Of a DNA stretch of 64,000 bases, positions 1-10,453 are shown one piece after another. The first letter of the stretch is position 1, and each line of letters starts with the position of its first letter. Under the pieces are notes generated by a model that did no database searches, was not told where the DNA came from, and saw only the letters and a program-made list of their open reading frames with translations. The DNA lies in the NCBI RefSeq assembly GCF_016735685.1, contig NZ_JAERRA010000002.1, positions 372,001 through 436,000 of the forward strand. Direction: 5' to 3'. Source of the DNA: Piscinibacter lacus. Lineage in GTDB: Bacteria; Pseudomonadota; Gammaproteobacteria; Burkholderiales; Burkholderiaceae_C. A program made the position numbers and the translations under genes.

Positions 1-771
1 CTTCTGCGCCAAACCTTCGACCTGCAGGAGCGCCGGGGCGCCGAGCTTCAGTTCGGACAGGGCCTGGGGCGGCACGGCAACCACGGCCTCGATGCGGCGC
101 AGATCGACGATCTCGACCACCCGGGCATCCAGCGCCAGGCGCTCGCCGGGCTGGGCCAAGCGCTGCGAGACCTGGCCGCCGATGGGCGCGCGCAGCAGCG
201 CATCCTCAAGCTGGCGGCGCGACAGGTCGGCAGCCGCCTGGGCGGCCTGCAGCGCGGCGCGGGCCGCGGCGGCATTGGCGACCGAGGTGTCGAGCGCATT
301 GCGCGAAATGAAGCCCTGGCCGACCAGGGCGCGGTTGCTCTCCAGCGCGGTCTCGGCGATCTGGAGCTGGGCGGCGGCCTGGCCGGCCTGCTCCTCGGCC
401 TGGCGCAGGCGCAGGCGGCTGTCGCGCTCGTCGATGCGGCCGATCACCTGGCCGGCGCGGACGGTGTCGCCTTCGCGCACGTCCAGGCGCAGCAGCTCGC
501 CGGCCAGGCGGGCCTTGACCAAGGCGGTGTCGACGGCTTGCAACGGGCCGGACACGTCGAGGCTGCGCACCAGCTCGCGCGGCCTGGCCTCGACCCAGTC
601 ACCGGGCTGCAAGCGCAGCACGGCCGCCGCGGGGGCGGAGGCCGCGGTCGCCGCCGTGCCCGACGGGGTCGCGGGCTTGCAGGCGGCAAGCAGCAGGCCC
701 AGGGCCAGGCTGGCGGCCAGCCGCAGGCCGGGGCGCCGCAGGGCGGCGCGGCAGCGGGGCGCGGCGCTCAC
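1..771 (-). CDS. RND efflux periplasmic adaptor subunit (HlyD/AcrA family), 3' part missing
   Basis: Membrane-fusion subunit expected to link an inner-membrane RND pump to an outer-membrane channel. The frame was read by hand because it runs off the left edge: 257 codons are present and the C-terminal beta-barrel part is missing. A GTG start (771-769) overlaps the TGA of the tetR gene as GTGA, so the two are translationally coupled. The N-terminus is a lipoprotein signal ending in a lipobox (LLLAAC), followed by a biotinyl-lipoyl-like segment, a helical hairpin rich in Ala/Gln/Glu (about residues 110-185) and the return lipoyl half (APIGGQVSQRLAQPGERL). Order tetR-adaptor implies the pump gene lies beyond the window edge and that the TetR protein controls the operon. 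Family assignment is firm; the substrate is unknown. Confidence 0.85.
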   Translation of the reverse strand, partial: MSAAPRCRAALRRPGLRLAASLALGLLLAACKPATPSGTAATAASAPAAAVLRLQPGDWVEARPRELVRSLDVSGPLQAVDTALVKARLAGELLRLDVREGDTVRAGQVIGRIDERDSRLRLRQAEEQAGQAAAQLQIAETALESNRALVGQGFISRNALDTSVANAAAARAALQAAQAAADLSRRQLEDALLRAPIGGQVSQRLAQPGERLALDARVVEIVDLRRIEAVVAVPPQALSELKLGAPALLQVEGLAQK

Positions 772-1487
772 GCGGGCCGCCGATCGGCGTCGGACGGGGC
801 GGCGGCGGGCCGGCACAGGCCGTCGAGCATCAGCTCGGCGACGCGCTCGACCACCTCGGCCGGATCGACCGGCGAGCCGAGCTGCGGGCAGCTTGTCGCG
901 GTGTGGCGCTGCATCACGAGGAAAAGCATGGGGGCCATCAGGGCGGCGATCGTGCTTTCGACCGGCATGGGGCGGAACTCGCCCCGGGCCATGCCGCGCT
1001 CCAGCACCGCGCGCCATAGGCTGCGGGCCGGCTGGATCACCTCGGCCTCGTAGAAGCTGGCGAGCTCGGGGAAGTTGCCCGCCTCGGACATCATCAACCG
1101 GCAGATGCCGCCGCAGCTTGCCTCGCCGGCATTGGCCCACCACTCGCGCAGCATCAGGCGCAGCAGCTCGGCGCTGCTGCCCTCGAAGCGCAGCACGCGG
1201 TCCATGCTTTCGGCGATTTCGCGCGAGATGTTCTGCGCGATCACGGCCTTGAGCAGGTCTTCCTTGCTGGGGTAGTAGAGGTAGAGCGTGCCCTTGGACA
1301 CGCCGGCGCGCTCGGCCACTTCCTCGGTGCGGGTGGCAGCGAAGCCCTTCTCGACAAAGAGCGCCAGGGCGGCGTCGAGCAGCTCCTGCGGGCGGGCGGC
1401 CTTGCGCCGCTGGCGGGCCGGCATGCCTTCGGCGGCTCGCTCCGCAGCGGGCTGCGAGGCGGCGGACGGTGGGGCGGACAGGCTCAT
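768..1487 (-). CDS. TetR/AcrR family transcriptional repressor
   Basis: A 239-residue repressor of the TetR/AcrR class. The N-terminal helix-turn-helix domain is plain: a basic run near residues 25-30, then a helix ending LFVEKGFAATRTEEVAERAG and the recognition helix VSKGTLYLYYPSKEDLL. The rest is the variable ligand-binding domain with no family-specific signature that I recognise. It is divergent from a MacAB-type exporter and is the first gene of a leftward operon with an RND adaptor, so it probably represses both efflux units and itself. A 20-bp palindrome lies 56 bp upstream of its start. The inducer cannot be predicted. The start was chosen as the ATG at 1487, which leaves the usual short leader before the helix-turn-helix. 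Confidence 0.92.
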   Translation of the reverse strand: MSLSAPPSAASQPAAERAAEGMPARQRRKAARPQELLDAALALFVEKGFAATRTEEVAERAGVSKGTLYLYYPSKEDLLKAVIAQNISREIAESMDRVLRFEGSSAELLRLMLREWWANAGEASCGGICRLMMSEAGNFPELASFYEAEVIQPARSLWRAVLERGMARGEFRPMPVESTIAALMAPMLFLVMQRHTATSCPQLGSPVDPAEVVERVAELMLDGLCRPAAAPSDADRRPA

Positions 1488-1542
1488 GGGGACGGGACAG
1501 TCTCAAGATGTGGCGGCACAAGGCGACCACCGGCTGACGATT

Positions 1543-1562
1543 TACTGACTATTTGGTCAGTA
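1543..1562. promoter_or_regulatory. Candidate TetR operator palindrome
   Basis: Perfect 7-bp inverted repeat TACTGAC-tatttg-GTCAGTA in the divergent spacer between the tetR start (1487) and the macA-like start (1685). The TGAC...GTCA core with a 6-bp AT-rich centre resembles operators known for AcrR/TtgR-type repressors. It is 94 bp upstream of the rightward -10 and 56 bp from the tetR start, so it could control both directions. The palindrome is seen; TetR binding is inferred. Confidence 0.7.
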
Positions 1563-1655
1563 TGGTGCCCTGCGCGCCGGCCGGGGTCAAACCGTCATGC
1601 TTGCGGCCCAGGGCCGCGCAGGGTCAAGCCGGCGGGGGGGCTTGCAGGGGCTTCC

Positions 1656-1661
1656 TAGAAT
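1656..1661 (+). promoter_or_regulatory. Candidate -10 element of the macA-macB operon
   Basis: TAGAAT 24 bases upstream of the ATG at 1685, inside CTTCCTAGAATGG. No good -35 hexamer is visible at 17 bp. It puts the start of transcription near 1668, which is why the longer reading frame from 1553 was not used as the start of the coding region. Confidence 0.45.
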
Positions 1662-1684
1662 GGACCGACCATGAAAGGCCGTGC

Positions 1685-3094
1685 ATGAGGAGCTGGACCG
1701 CGAAGTTGGGAGGCCTGTTGCTGCTGGTCGCCCTGGGGCTTGCCGCATGGTGGGCCTGGCCCGGCCCCGCCGGCCCGGTGACGGACTGGCGCACGGCAGC
1801 CGTCGAGCGCGGCCCCCTGGAAGCGGTGGTCTCGGCCACCGGCACCGTTAATCCGGTGTTGTCGGTGAACGTCGGCAGCCAGGTGTCCGGCCAGCTCGCC
1901 GAGGTGCGGGCCGACTTCAACACCGAGGTGCGCGAGGGCGAGGTCATCGCCCGCATCGACCCCAAGACCTTCGAGCTGCGGGTGCAGCAGGCCCGTGCCG
2001 ACCTGGAAGCCGCCAAGGCCCAGGCCGGCACCGCCCTGGCCGGCGTGGCTGCCGCCGAGGCCAATGCCGCCCGCGCCCGGCTGGAAGCGCAGAACGCTGA
2101 GCGCGACCTGGCCCGCCGCCGCGGCCTGCTCGACCAGGGCTTCATCTCGCCGGCCGAATTCGACACCGCCGCCAACCTGGCCGCCACCCTGGCCGAGGCC
2201 GCCCGCGCCGCCGAGGCGCAGACCGGCGTCGCCCGCGCCCAGGCCGACAGCGCGCGGGCTGCGATCCGCCAGCGCGAATCGGTGGTGGCCTCGGCCGAGG
2301 TCGACCTGGGCCGCACGGTGATCCGCTCGCCCGTCAATGGCGTGGTCATCAAGCGCAGCGTCAGCGTCGGCCAGACGGTGGCCGCCAGCCTGCAAGCGCC
2401 CGAGCTGTTCATCATCGCCCGCAACCTGCGCGACATGCAGGTCGAGGTCTCGGTCGACGAGGCCGACATCGGCCGCGTGCAGCCCGGCCAGGCGGCCAGC
2501 TTCACCGTCGACACCTACCCCGACCAGACCCATCTGGGCGAGGTGGCCCAGGTGCGCAAATCGGCCAACAACGTGCAGAACGTCATCACCTACACGGCGG
2601 TGGTGCGCTTTGCCAATCCCGACGGCCGCTTGCTGCCCGGCATGACGGCCAATGTGCGCATCGCCACCGACCGCCGCGATGCCGCGCTGAAAGTGCCCAA
2701 TGCCGCGCTGCGGGTGAAGGTGCCCAAGGCGCTGCTGCCGCCTGTCGCCTCCTCGGCCGGCGCCTCGGCCCCGGCCCGGCCCGGCCGTGCCGAGCGCCCA
2801 CCGGCCGAGCCGAGCCGCGGCAGCCTGAACCGCGGCCGCGTCTGGCGCCTGCTGCCCGACGGCACGCCGCAGGAAGTGCGCGTGCGCCTGGGCCTGAGCG
2901 ACGGCAGCAGCACCGAGGTGCTGCCCATCGAGCCGGCCCCGCCCGGCGCCCCGGCGCCGCTGCAGGAAGGCGATGCCGTGCTGGTGGCCTCGCCGCCCGC
3001 GCCGGAGAACGCGCCCGGCCTGCTCAACCAGCTCTTCGGCGGCCAGGCCGCGCAGGCGCCCCAGCCGGCCGGCGCGCCGCGGGTGCGCTTCTGA
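1685..3094 (+). CDS. MacA-like periplasmic adaptor of an ABC-type exporter
   Basis: Membrane-fusion protein that would join a MacB-type ABC permease to an outer-membrane TolC-like channel. The 469-residue product starts with a membrane anchor (residues about 8-26), then a lipoyl half (GTVNPVLSVNVGSQVSGQLAEV), a long Ala-rich coiled-coil hairpin (about 95-200), the second lipoyl half (RSPVNGVVIKRSVSVGQTV) and beta-barrel/MP domains. A Pro/Ala/Arg-rich insertion around residues 355-380 and a Pro-rich tail are unusual. The start at 1685 lies just after a TAGAAT -10 and before the anchor; in-frame sequence back to 1553 would overlap the operator. It sits 8 bp before the ATPase gene. Export substrate (macrolide, lipid or peptide) is unknown. 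Confidence 0.88.
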   Translation: MRSWTAKLGGLLLLVALGLAAWWAWPGPAGPVTDWRTAAVERGPLEAVVSATGTVNPVLSVNVGSQVSGQLAEVRADFNTEVREGEVIARIDPKTFELRVQQARADLEAAKAQAGTALAGVAAAEANAARARLEAQNAERDLARRRGLLDQGFISPAEFDTAANLAATLAEAARAAEAQTGVARAQADSARAAIRQRESVVASAEVDLGRTVIRSPVNGVVIKRSVSVGQTVAASLQAPELFIIARNLRDMQVEVSVDEADIGRVQPGQAASFTVDTYPDQTHLGEVAQVRKSANNVQNVITYTAVVRFANPDGRLLPGMTANVRIATDRRDAALKVPNAALRVKVPKALLPPVASSAGASAPARPGRAERPPAEPSRGSLNRGRVWRLLPDGTPQEVRVRLGLSDGSSTEVLPIEPAPPGAPAPLQEGDAVLVASPPAPENAPGLLNQLFGGQAAQAPQPAGAPRVRF

Positions 3095-3102
3095 GCCCGG
3101 CC

Positions 3103-3851
<749 letters not shown>

Positions 3852-3855
<4 letters not shown>

Positions 3856-5084
3856 GCCTGTGGGCCGCCTTCCGCGCCGCCTGGCGCGCGCTGCAGGCCA
3901 ACTGGCTTCGCAGCGCGCTGACCATGCTGGGCATCGTGATCGGCGTGGCCGCCGTCATCACCCTGGTGGCGATCGGCGGCGGCGCGCAGGCGCGGGTGGC
4001 CGAGCACATCCGCTCGGTCGGCGCCAACCTGCTGCTGATCGTGCCGGGCGCGCTCAACACCGGCGGCGTGCGCGGCGGCGCGGCCACCAGCCCGCGGCTG
4101 ACCGAGGACGATGCCCGCGCCATCGCCCGCGAGGTGCAGGGCGTGGCCGTGGCCAGCCCCTCGGTCTCGGGCAATGTGCAGGTGGTGGCCGGCAATGCCA
4201 ACTGGGCGACGCGGGCGCATGGCATCGGATTCGGCCACCTGGAGGCACGCGACTGGCCGCTGGCCGAGGGCCGCATGTTCGACGTCGGCGAGATGAACGG
4301 CTCGGCCAAGGTCGCGATCCTCGGCCGCACGGTGGCGCGCGAGCTGTTCGGCGAGGAATCGCCCATCGGCCGCAGCCTGCGCGTGAACCAGGTGCCGATG
4401 CGCATCATCGGCGTGCTCGACCGCAAGGGCCAGAACGCCAGCGGCGAGGACCAGGACGACACCGTGCTGCTGCCGATCTCCACCTTCCGCAACCGCATCC
4501 ACCGCTGGCTGGCCGGGCCGCAGAAGCGTGTCTACGTGATCAGCGTCAAGGTCGAGGAAGGCTGGAGCTTCGACAGCGTGCAGCAGGAAATCGCCAGCCT
4601 GCTGCGCCAGCGCTACAAGCTGCAAGCCGGCGAGCCCGACAGCTTCGTGCTGCGCAACCTCAGCGAGGTGCTGGAGGCCGAGCAGGCCTCGGGCCGGGTG
4701 ATGACGCTGATGCTGGCCGCGGTGGCCGGCGTGAGCCTGCTGGTGGGCGGCATCGGCATCATGAACATCATGCTGGTGAGCGTGACCGAGCGCACCCGCG
4801 AGATCGGCCTGCGCATGGCCGTGGGCGCGCGCAGCCGCGACATCCTGGCGCAGTTCCTGATCGAGGCGGTGGTGCTCAGCCTGGCCGGCGGCGCGGCCGG
4901 CATCCTGATCGGCGCCGGGGCCAGCGCGCTGATCGGACAACTGGCCGACTGGCCCATCGTGCTGGGCGGCGGGCCGGTGCTGCTGGCCGTCGGCTTCTCG
5001 GCGGCGGTCGGCATGTTCTTCGGCTACTACCCGGCGCGGCGGGCGGCGGCCCTGCTGCCGATCGAGGCCCTGCGTCACGAATGA
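3852..5084 (+). CDS. MacB-type ABC transporter permease (FtsX-like)
   Basis: A 410-residue permease. It has the family layout: one N-terminal membrane helix (about residues 19-42, after [18 protein letters not shown]), a large periplasmic MacB_PCD domain (about 45-270), then three helices in the C-terminal FtsX domain. The MacB-typical stretch [21 protein letters not shown] lies just after the second helix. It ends with the usual [16 protein letters not shown] motif. Translationally coupled to the ATPase gene by ATGA. It completes a MacA-MacB system; no outer-membrane factor is encoded next to it, so a TolC-like protein from elsewhere is implied. Confidence 0.92.
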
Positions 5085-5151
5085 GCCGGCGCAGGCCGCG
5101 GGCGCCGCCCCGGCCCATCCCATAATCGGCCGCCACCCCGAGGAGAGCCCC

Positions 5152-5790
5152 ATGGCGACCACGCGCAAAGCCCGCAGCACCGCACGTCCCGACGAAGAGG
5201 CCGGCGAGGACAGCCTGCCGCCCGAGGCCGAAGCCCCCGGCGCCGAGGCCGCCGCAGGCGACCTGCGGGTGCTCAAGAAATACCCCAACCGCCGGCTCTA
5301 CGACACCCGGATCAGCGGCTACATCACCCTGGCCGATGTGAAGCAGATGGTGCTCGACCATGAGCGCTTCATCGTGCGCGACGCCAAGACCGGCGAGGAC
5401 CTGACCCGCAGCATCCTGCTGCAGATCATCCTGGAAGAGGAATCGGGCGGCCTGCCCATGTTCAGCGAGCAGATGCTGGCCCAGGTGATCCGCTACTACG
5501 GCCACACCATGCAGGGCCTGATGGGCAACTACCTCGAACAGACCATGCAGTCCTTCGTCGAGTTGCAGAACCGCTTTGCCGATCAGCTTCGCGCCGGCGG
5601 CCCGCCGCCCGGTGCCGAGGCCTGGGCGCCCTTCATGAACCTGCAGAACCCGCTGATGCAGAACCTGATGGGCCCCTACCTGGACTCGTCCAAGACCCTG
5701 TTCCAGCAGATGCAGGAACAGATGCAGAAGCAGACCGAAACCCTGTTCGGTGGTCGCTTCCCCGGCGCGCCCGGCGGCAGCGGGCGCTGA
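5152..5790 (+). CDS. phaR: Polyhydroxyalkanoate synthesis repressor PhaR
   Basis: Regulator of polyhydroxybutyrate granule formation: PhaR binds promoters such as phaP and is titrated by nascent polymer. The 212-residue product has an acidic leader, then the diagnostic PHB/PHA accumulation DNA-binding domain ([20 protein letters not shown], residues about 44-63), a middle PHB_acc repeat region ([19 protein letters not shown]) and a Gln/Met-rich tail that probably binds granules. A good ribosome site (GAGGAGA) precedes the ATG. Together with bdhA at 25414 it indicates that the organism makes and uses PHB; the synthase genes are not in this window. Confidence 0.95.
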   Translation: MATTRKARSTARPDEEAGEDSLPPEAEAPGAEAAAGDLRVLKKYPNRRLYDTRISGYITLADVKQMVLDHERFIVRDAKTGEDLTRSILLQIILEEESGGLPMFSEQMLAQVIRYYGHTMQGLMGNYLEQTMQSFVELQNRFADQLRAGGPPPGAEAWAPFMNLQNPLMQNLMGPYLDSSKTLFQQMQEQMQKQTETLFGGRFPGAPGGSGR

Positions 5791-5811
5791 AGGCGCCGGG
5801 CGCCGGCCGGA

Positions 5812-6333
5812 TCAGCGCTCGCTCAGCTTCTTGAGGTTTTCGAGACCGGCCTTGAAGACGCCGGCGATGGCGGCCTTGGCGCTGTCATCGTCCTGGCCGG
5901 CGGCCGGGGTCTTGCCCGGGTCCTTGCGCTTGAAGGTGCTGCGCCAGGTGACGACGGTCTTGCCGTCGACGGCCTTCAGGCTCAGCGTGGCCGCGTAGTC
6001 GCGCACGGGCAGCACGCTCTCGGTGATCTTGTAGCGCAGGCTGAAGGCCGCGGCGTCGTACTCGGTCAGGATCTCGTCGATCGTGCCGCCGTCCTTCAGG
6101 GTGATGCGGCGCGCGGCGCCGACCTGGTTGTTGCTGCCGGCGGTGATCTCGGTCTTGCCCACGGCCGGATGCCAGCCCAGGTCGCCGAAGTTGCCGGCGC
6201 GGCTCCAGACCGCCTCGATCGGGGCATTGATCTCGATCGAGTCCTTGTAGCGGATGGTTTCGTCGACCGCCGCCTGGACCAGCCAGGGCAGGGCCAGCAT
6301 CGTCAGCAGCATCGCGGCACGGGTGAGTTTCAT
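5812..6333 (-). CDS. Secreted SRPBCC-fold (polyketide cyclase/MxaD-like) protein
   Basis: A 173-residue protein with a cleavable signal peptide ([21 protein letters not shown]) and one START/SRPBCC hydrophobic-pocket fold ([26 protein letters not shown]...). Similar periplasmic proteins are annotated as polyketide cyclase/dehydrase or MxaD, but no catalytic activity is implied. It converges with phaR, with only 21 bp between the stop codons. Both genes end in GCGCTGA in their own direction, so a hairpin with 7-bp arms spans the gap (5784-5818); this may simply reflect similar last codons. Function unknown. Confidence 0.8.
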   Translation of the reverse strand: MKLTRAAMLLTMLALPWLVQAAVDETIRYKDSIEINAPIEAVWSRAGNFGDLGWHPAVGKTEITAGSNNQVGAARRITLKDGGTIDEILTEYDAAAFSLRYKITESVLPVRDYAATLSLKAVDGKTVVTWRSTFKRKDPGKTPAAGQDDDSAKAAIAGVFKAGLENLKKLSER

Positions 6334-6524
6334 CGGGGTCTCGTGGGAAGTTCTGGGTGGGGAAGGCCGGCCGGCCGCCAGCGCGGCCGGGCGGGGCGCA
6401 ATCTACCCTGCCCCTGCGTGGGAGGCCTTCCCGCCGGGCCTCAGGACGAACCCGGAGGCCAGCCCAGCCGCAGGCCGCGGACCGTGCACGGCGGCCATGG
6501 GCCCGCCTCGGCCAAAATCCCCCG

Positions 6525-7931
6525 ATGCCTGATGCCGACGCCCCCCTCGCCCCCACCCCGGCCCCCGTGGCCGGCCCGACGCCGACCATCGGCTTCGTCA
6601 GCCTCGGCTGCCCCAAGGCACTGACCGATGCCGAGCTGATCCTGACCCGGCTCTCGGCCGAGGGCTACCGCACCAGCAAAAGCTATGCGGGCGCCGACCT
6701 GGTCATCGTCAACACCTGCGGCTTCATCGACGCGGCCGTGCAGGAAAGCCTGGACGCCATCGGCGAGGCCCTGGCCGAGAACGGCAAGGTGGTGGTCACC
6801 GGCTGCCTCGGCGCCAAGGCCGGCGCGGACGGCGGCAACCTGGTTCAGCAGGTCCACCCCAAGGTGCTGGCCGTCACCGGCCCGCATGCCACCGACGAGG
6901 TGCTGGACGCCGTCCACGCCCACCTGCCCAAGCCGCACGATCCCTTCATGGACCTGGTGCCCCCGCAGGGCATCAAGCTGACCCCCCGGCACTACGCCTA
7001 CCTGAAGATCAGCGAAGGCTGCAACCACCGCTGCACCTTCTGCATCATCCCCAGCATGCGCGGCGACCTGGTCAGCCGCCCGATCGGCGATGTGCTGAAC
7101 GAGGCCCGCGCCCTGTTCGAGGGCGGCGTGAAGGAGCTGCTGGTCGTCAGCCAGGACACCTCGGCCTACGGCGTCGACACCCAGTACCGCACCGGCTTCT
7201 GGGATGGCAAGCCGGTCAAGACGCGGCTGCACGACCTGGTCGAGCAGCTCGGCCTGCTGGCCGAGCCCTATGGCGCCTGGGTGCGGCTGCACTATGTCTA
7301 TCCCTATCCGCATGTCGACGGCGTGCTGCCGCTGATGGCCGGCGGCCGCGTGCTGCCCTATCTGGACGTGCCCTTCCAGCACAGCCACCCGGACGTGCTC
7401 AAGCGCATGAAGCGCCCGGCCAGCGGCGAGCGCAACCTGGAGCGCTTGCAGGCCTGGCGCGAGGCCTGCCCGCAGCTCATCGTGCGCTCGACCTTCATCG
7501 CCGGCTTCCCCGGCGAGACCGAGGCCGAGTTCCAGCACCTGCTGGACTTCCTGCAGGACGCGCAGATCGACCGCGCCGGCTGCTTCGCCTACTCGCCCGT
7601 CACCGGCGCCGCGGCCAATGCCCTGCCCGGCGCCCTGCCGGATGCCCTGCGCGAGGAGCGCCGCGCCCGCTTCATGGCCGTGGCCGAAGCCGTCTCGGCC
7701 GCGAAGCTGCAAGCCCGGGTGGGCGCCACCATGCAGGTGCTGGTCGACCAGGCCAAGGCCCTGGGCAAGCAGGGCGGCCTGGGCCGCACGTATGCCGATG
7801 CGCCGGAGATCGACGGCGTGGTCCACCTGCTGCCGCCGGCCAAGGCCAGCAAGAGCTACAAGGTCGGCGACTTCGTGAAGGCGCGCATCGTGTCCACCCG
7901 CGGGCACGACCTGGTCGGCGAGATCGTCTGA
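6525..7931 (+). CDS. rimO: Ribosomal protein S12 methylthiotransferase RimO
   Basis: Radical-SAM enzyme that methylthiolates the conserved Asp of ribosomal protein S12. The 468-residue product has the N-terminal UPF0004 domain with its cluster cysteines ([11 protein letters not shown] at C29, NTCGF, TGCLGA), the radical-SAM motif C166-x3-C170-x2-C173 (CNHRCTFC) and a C-terminal TRAM domain. The N-terminal 20 residues are a Pro/Ala-rich extension. The ATG at 6525 was chosen because the in-frame sequence further upstream is low-complexity and lies in the spacer shared with the divergent SRPBCC gene. It is followed 12 bp later by metC. Confidence 0.95.
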   Translation: MPDADAPLAPTPAPVAGPTPTIGFVSLGCPKALTDAELILTRLSAEGYRTSKSYAGADLVIVNTCGFIDAAVQESLDAIGEALAENGKVVVTGCLGAKAGADGGNLVQQVHPKVLAVTGPHATDEVLDAVHAHLPKPHDPFMDLVPPQGIKLTPRHYAYLKISEGCNHRCTFCIIPSMRGDLVSRPIGDVLNEARALFEGGVKELLVVSQDTSAYGVDTQYRTGFWDGKPVKTRLHDLVEQLGLLAEPYGAWVRLHYVYPYPHVDGVLPLMAGGRVLPYLDVPFQHSHPDVLKRMKRPASGERNLERLQAWREACPQLIVRSTFIAGFPGETEAEFQHLLDFLQDAQIDRAGCFAYSPVTGAAANALPGALPDALREERRARFMAVAEAVSAAKLQARVGATMQVLVDQAKALGKQGGLGRTYADAPEIDGVVHLLPPAKASKSYKVGDFVKARIVSTRGHDLVGEIV

Positions 7932-7943
7932 ACCGCGCCTGCC

Positions 7944-9215
7944 ATGGCTGACACCCTGCCGCCGGATCAGCCGGCCAATGCTCCGGCCGACCCCGCGGCC
8001 GACCCCACGGCGCCCGGCCCGGCCACCCGCCTGATCCACCACCCCTACCGCGCGCCGGCCGGCTTCGAATCGCCGGCCGTGCCGGTGGCCAAGGCCTCCA
8101 CCGTCTTCTTCGACAGCGTGGCGGCGATGCGCTCGACCCGCTGGGCCGACAAGTCCGGCTACACCTACGGCCTGCACGGCACGCCGACCAGCTTCACCCT
8201 GGAAGCGCGGCTGGCCACGCTGGAGGGCGCGTCCCATGTGCTGCTGGCGCCCAGCGGCCTGGCCGCCATCGCCCTGGTCGATCAGGCCCTGCTCGGCCCT
8301 GGCGACACCCTGCTGCTGCCGGACAACGTGTATGCGCCCAGCCGCAACCTGGCCGAGCATGAGCTCAAGCGCTGGGGCATCACCACCCTCACGTACGACC
8401 CGCTCGATGCCGAGGCCTTCGGCCGCCTGCTGGGGCCTTCGACCCGGCTGATCTGGCTGGAGGCGGCCGGCTCGGTGACGCTGGAGTTCCCGGACCTGCG
8501 CGGCCTGCTGGCCACGGCGCGGCGCCTGGCGCCGCAGGCCGTGATCGCGCTGGACAACACCTGGGGCGCCGGCCTGGCCTTCGATGCCTTTGACCTGGGC
8601 GAGGGCCTGAGCGCGGACCTCACCGTGCACGCCCTCACCAAATACCCGGCCGGCGGCGGCGATCTGTTGATGGGCTCCATCGCCTGCCGCGATGCCGAGC
8701 TGCATGCGCGCCTGGCCGCGGCCCACGGGCGACTGGGCCTGGGCGTGGGCGCCAACGATGTCGAGGCCGTGCTGCGCGGCCTGCCCAGCCTGCCGCTGCG
8801 CTATGCCGCCCAGGACGCCACTGCCCGCGCCCTGGCCGCGCACTGCGCGGCGCAGGCTGCCCGGCCCGGCAGCCTGATCCGCCGCGTGCTGCACCCGGCC
8901 CGGCCGGACAGCCCCGGCCATGCCCACTGGGCCGCGCTGTGCCGCGCGGCGGCCGGCCTGCTGACGCTGGAATTCGCGCCCGAGGCGGCCGAGGGCCCGC
9001 GCCGTGCCGAGCGCTTCGTCGAGGCGCTGCGCCACTTCCGCATCGGCTATTCCTGGGGCGGGCCGCTCAGCCTGGCCGTGCCCTACGAGCCGGCGCAGAT
9101 CCGCCCGGCCGGCTCGCCCTACCGCGGCCCGCTGGTGCGGCTGTGCATCGGCCTGGAAGACGTGGCGGACCTGATCGCCGACGTCGACCAGGCCCTGGCC
9201 CAGGCCGCGCGGTGA
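7944..9215 (+). CDS. metC: Cystathionine beta-lyase (PLP-dependent Cys/Met metabolism enzyme)
   Basis: Cleaves cystathionine to homocysteine, pyruvate and ammonia in methionine synthesis. The 423-residue product is a fold-type I PLP enzyme: substrate/PLP motif YTYGLHGTPT, a conserved LLAPSGLAAIAL stretch, the DNTWGAG cofactor loop and the PLP lysine K233 in HALTKYPAGGGD. The C-terminus (VRLCIGLEDVADLIADVDQAL) is typical. The first 25 residues are a Pro/Ala/Asp-rich leader. It overlaps the next gene by GTGA, suggesting coupling. Separation of MetC from related lyases by sequence alone is imperfect, but the overall pattern fits MetC best. Confidence 0.9.
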   Translation: MADTLPPDQPANAPADPAADPTAPGPATRLIHHPYRAPAGFESPAVPVAKASTVFFDSVAAMRSTRWADKSGYTYGLHGTPTSFTLEARLATLEGASHVLLAPSGLAAIALVDQALLGPGDTLLLPDNVYAPSRNLAEHELKRWGITTLTYDPLDAEAFGRLLGPSTRLIWLEAAGSVTLEFPDLRGLLATARRLAPQAVIALDNTWGAGLAFDAFDLGEGLSADLTVHALTKYPAGGGDLLMGSIACRDAELHARLAAAHGRLGLGVGANDVEAVLRGLPSLPLRYAAQDATARALAAHCAAQAARPGSLIRRVLHPARPDSPGHAHWAALCRAAAGLLTLEFAPEAAEGPRRAERFVEALRHFRIGYSWGGPLSLAVPYEPAQIRPAGSPYRGPLVRLCIGLEDVADLIADVDQALAQAAR

Positions 9216-10390
9216 GGCCCGCGCCCGCCGAAGCCGCCGCCCGCCAGCCCCTGATCGACGCGCTGAAGGTGGGCGCGGCCCAGCTCATCGTGCTGCATCA
9301 CCTGGCCTTCTACGGGCCGATGTCCGAGCATGCCGCCGTGCTGGCGCCGGCCCTGCTGGCCTGGCTGGGCGACCCTGCCCGTCAGGCGGTGCAGGTCTTC
9401 CTCGTCGTCGGCGGCGCGCTGGCGGCCCGGGGCCTGGCGCCGGGCGGCCGGCTGGCGGCGGGCGGGCCCTCGCTGCCGCGGCGCCTGCTGCTGCGCTACC
9501 TGCGGCTGGGCTGGCCACTGGCCGTGACCCTGATGCTGGCCCTGGTCTGCGCGGCCCTGGCGCGGCGTCTGGCCGATCTGGACCATGTGCCCGATGCCGC
9601 CGAGCTGGGCGAGATCCTCGTCCACCTGCTGCTGCTGCAAGACCTGCTGGGCGTGGAGGCGCTCTCGGCCGGCGTCTGGTACGTGGCCATCGACGTGCAG
9701 CTCTACGCCCTGCTGCTCGCCGCCCTGGGCCTGGGCGCGAAGCTGGATGCCGCCTGGGCCGCGCGCGCGCCGGCCGCGGCCTGGCGGCCGGCCACCGCGC
9801 CGCTGCTGATGGCGGCCGGCACCCTGGCCTCGCTGCTGGTCTTCAACCGCGACAGCGACTGGGACGTGGCCGCGCCCTACTTCCTCGGCGCCTACGGCCT
9901 GGGCGTGCTGGCGGCCTGGTGGGGGCCGGGGCTGCGCGGTTCGTGGCGGCGCCAGCTTGGCCTGGGCCTGCTGGCCGGCGGCGTGGCCCTGGCGCTGTGG
10001 CTGGACTTCCGCAGCCGCCTGGCCCTGGCCGCGGCCGTGGCCCTGCTGCTGGTGCTGGCGCCGGTGCTGCGCTTGGGGCTGGACCGGGGGCGGCAGCGCG
10101 CAGGGGCCGGCTTGGCGGAGTGCGGCCGGCTGGGCGCCCGACTGCGCCGCTGGCTGGCCGCGCAGTCGGGCGCCAGCTATGCGCTCTTCCTCGTCCACTA
10201 CCCGGTGCTGATGCTGGTCGGCGCGGCCTTCGCGCGCTGGGTGCCGGCGCAGTCCGCCGGGCTGCATGCCCTGGGCCTGCTGGCTGCATGGGGGTTGAGC
10301 CTGGCGCTGGCGCCGCGCTTCCACCGCCAGGTCGAGCAGCCGGGCCTGCGCTGGATCGGCCGCCACCTGGCCGCGACGCGGGCGGCCTGA
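9212..10390 (+). CDS. Acyltransferase 3 family membrane protein
   Basis: A 392-residue integral membrane protein with about ten hydrophobic segments. The first contains the family-typical catalytic-region His pair (LIVLHHLAFYG, near residue 28-38), as in O-acyltransferases acting on surface polysaccharides or lipids. The start is a GTG at 9212 overlapping the metC stop (GTGA); the frame also continues upstream inside metC, but only this start keeps the first helix without a long extension. The segment from about 290 to 320 is Gly/Arg-rich and cytoplasmic by charge. The acceptor is unknown; the metC link is positional only. It converges with smpB. Confidence 0.75.
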   Translation: MRPAPAEAAARQPLIDALKVGAAQLIVLHHLAFYGPMSEHAAVLAPALLAWLGDPARQAVQVFLVVGGALAARGLAPGGRLAAGGPSLPRRLLLRYLRLGWPLAVTLMLALVCAALARRLADLDHVPDAAELGEILVHLLLLQDLLGVEALSAGVWYVAIDVQLYALLLAALGLGAKLDAAWAARAPAAAWRPATAPLLMAAGTLASLLVFNRDSDWDVAAPYFLGAYGLGVLAAWWGPGLRGSWRRQLGLGLLAGGVALALWLDFRSRLALAAAVALLLVLAPVLRLGLDRGRQRAGAGLAECGRLGARLRRWLAAQSGASYALFLVHYPVLMLVGAAFARWVPAQSAGLHALGLLAAWGLSLALAPRFHRQVEQPGLRWIGRHLAATRAA

Positions 10391-10453
10391 GGGCGGGACA
10401 GCTGGCTGCCCTCACCGCCGGCACCCTCCGCCCGGCAGCGCCGGGAGCCGGCC

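Noticed and set aside
5784..5818. Hairpin spanning the phaR and SRPBCC stop codons as a possible bidirectional terminator
   Set aside because: The arms are only the matching final codons (GCGCTGA in both directions), the loop is about 21 bases and no T-run follows.
6441..9035. Long minus-strand open frame opposite rimO and metC
   Set aside because: The same antisense effect of high GC; rimO and metC are fully supported by motifs on the plus strand.
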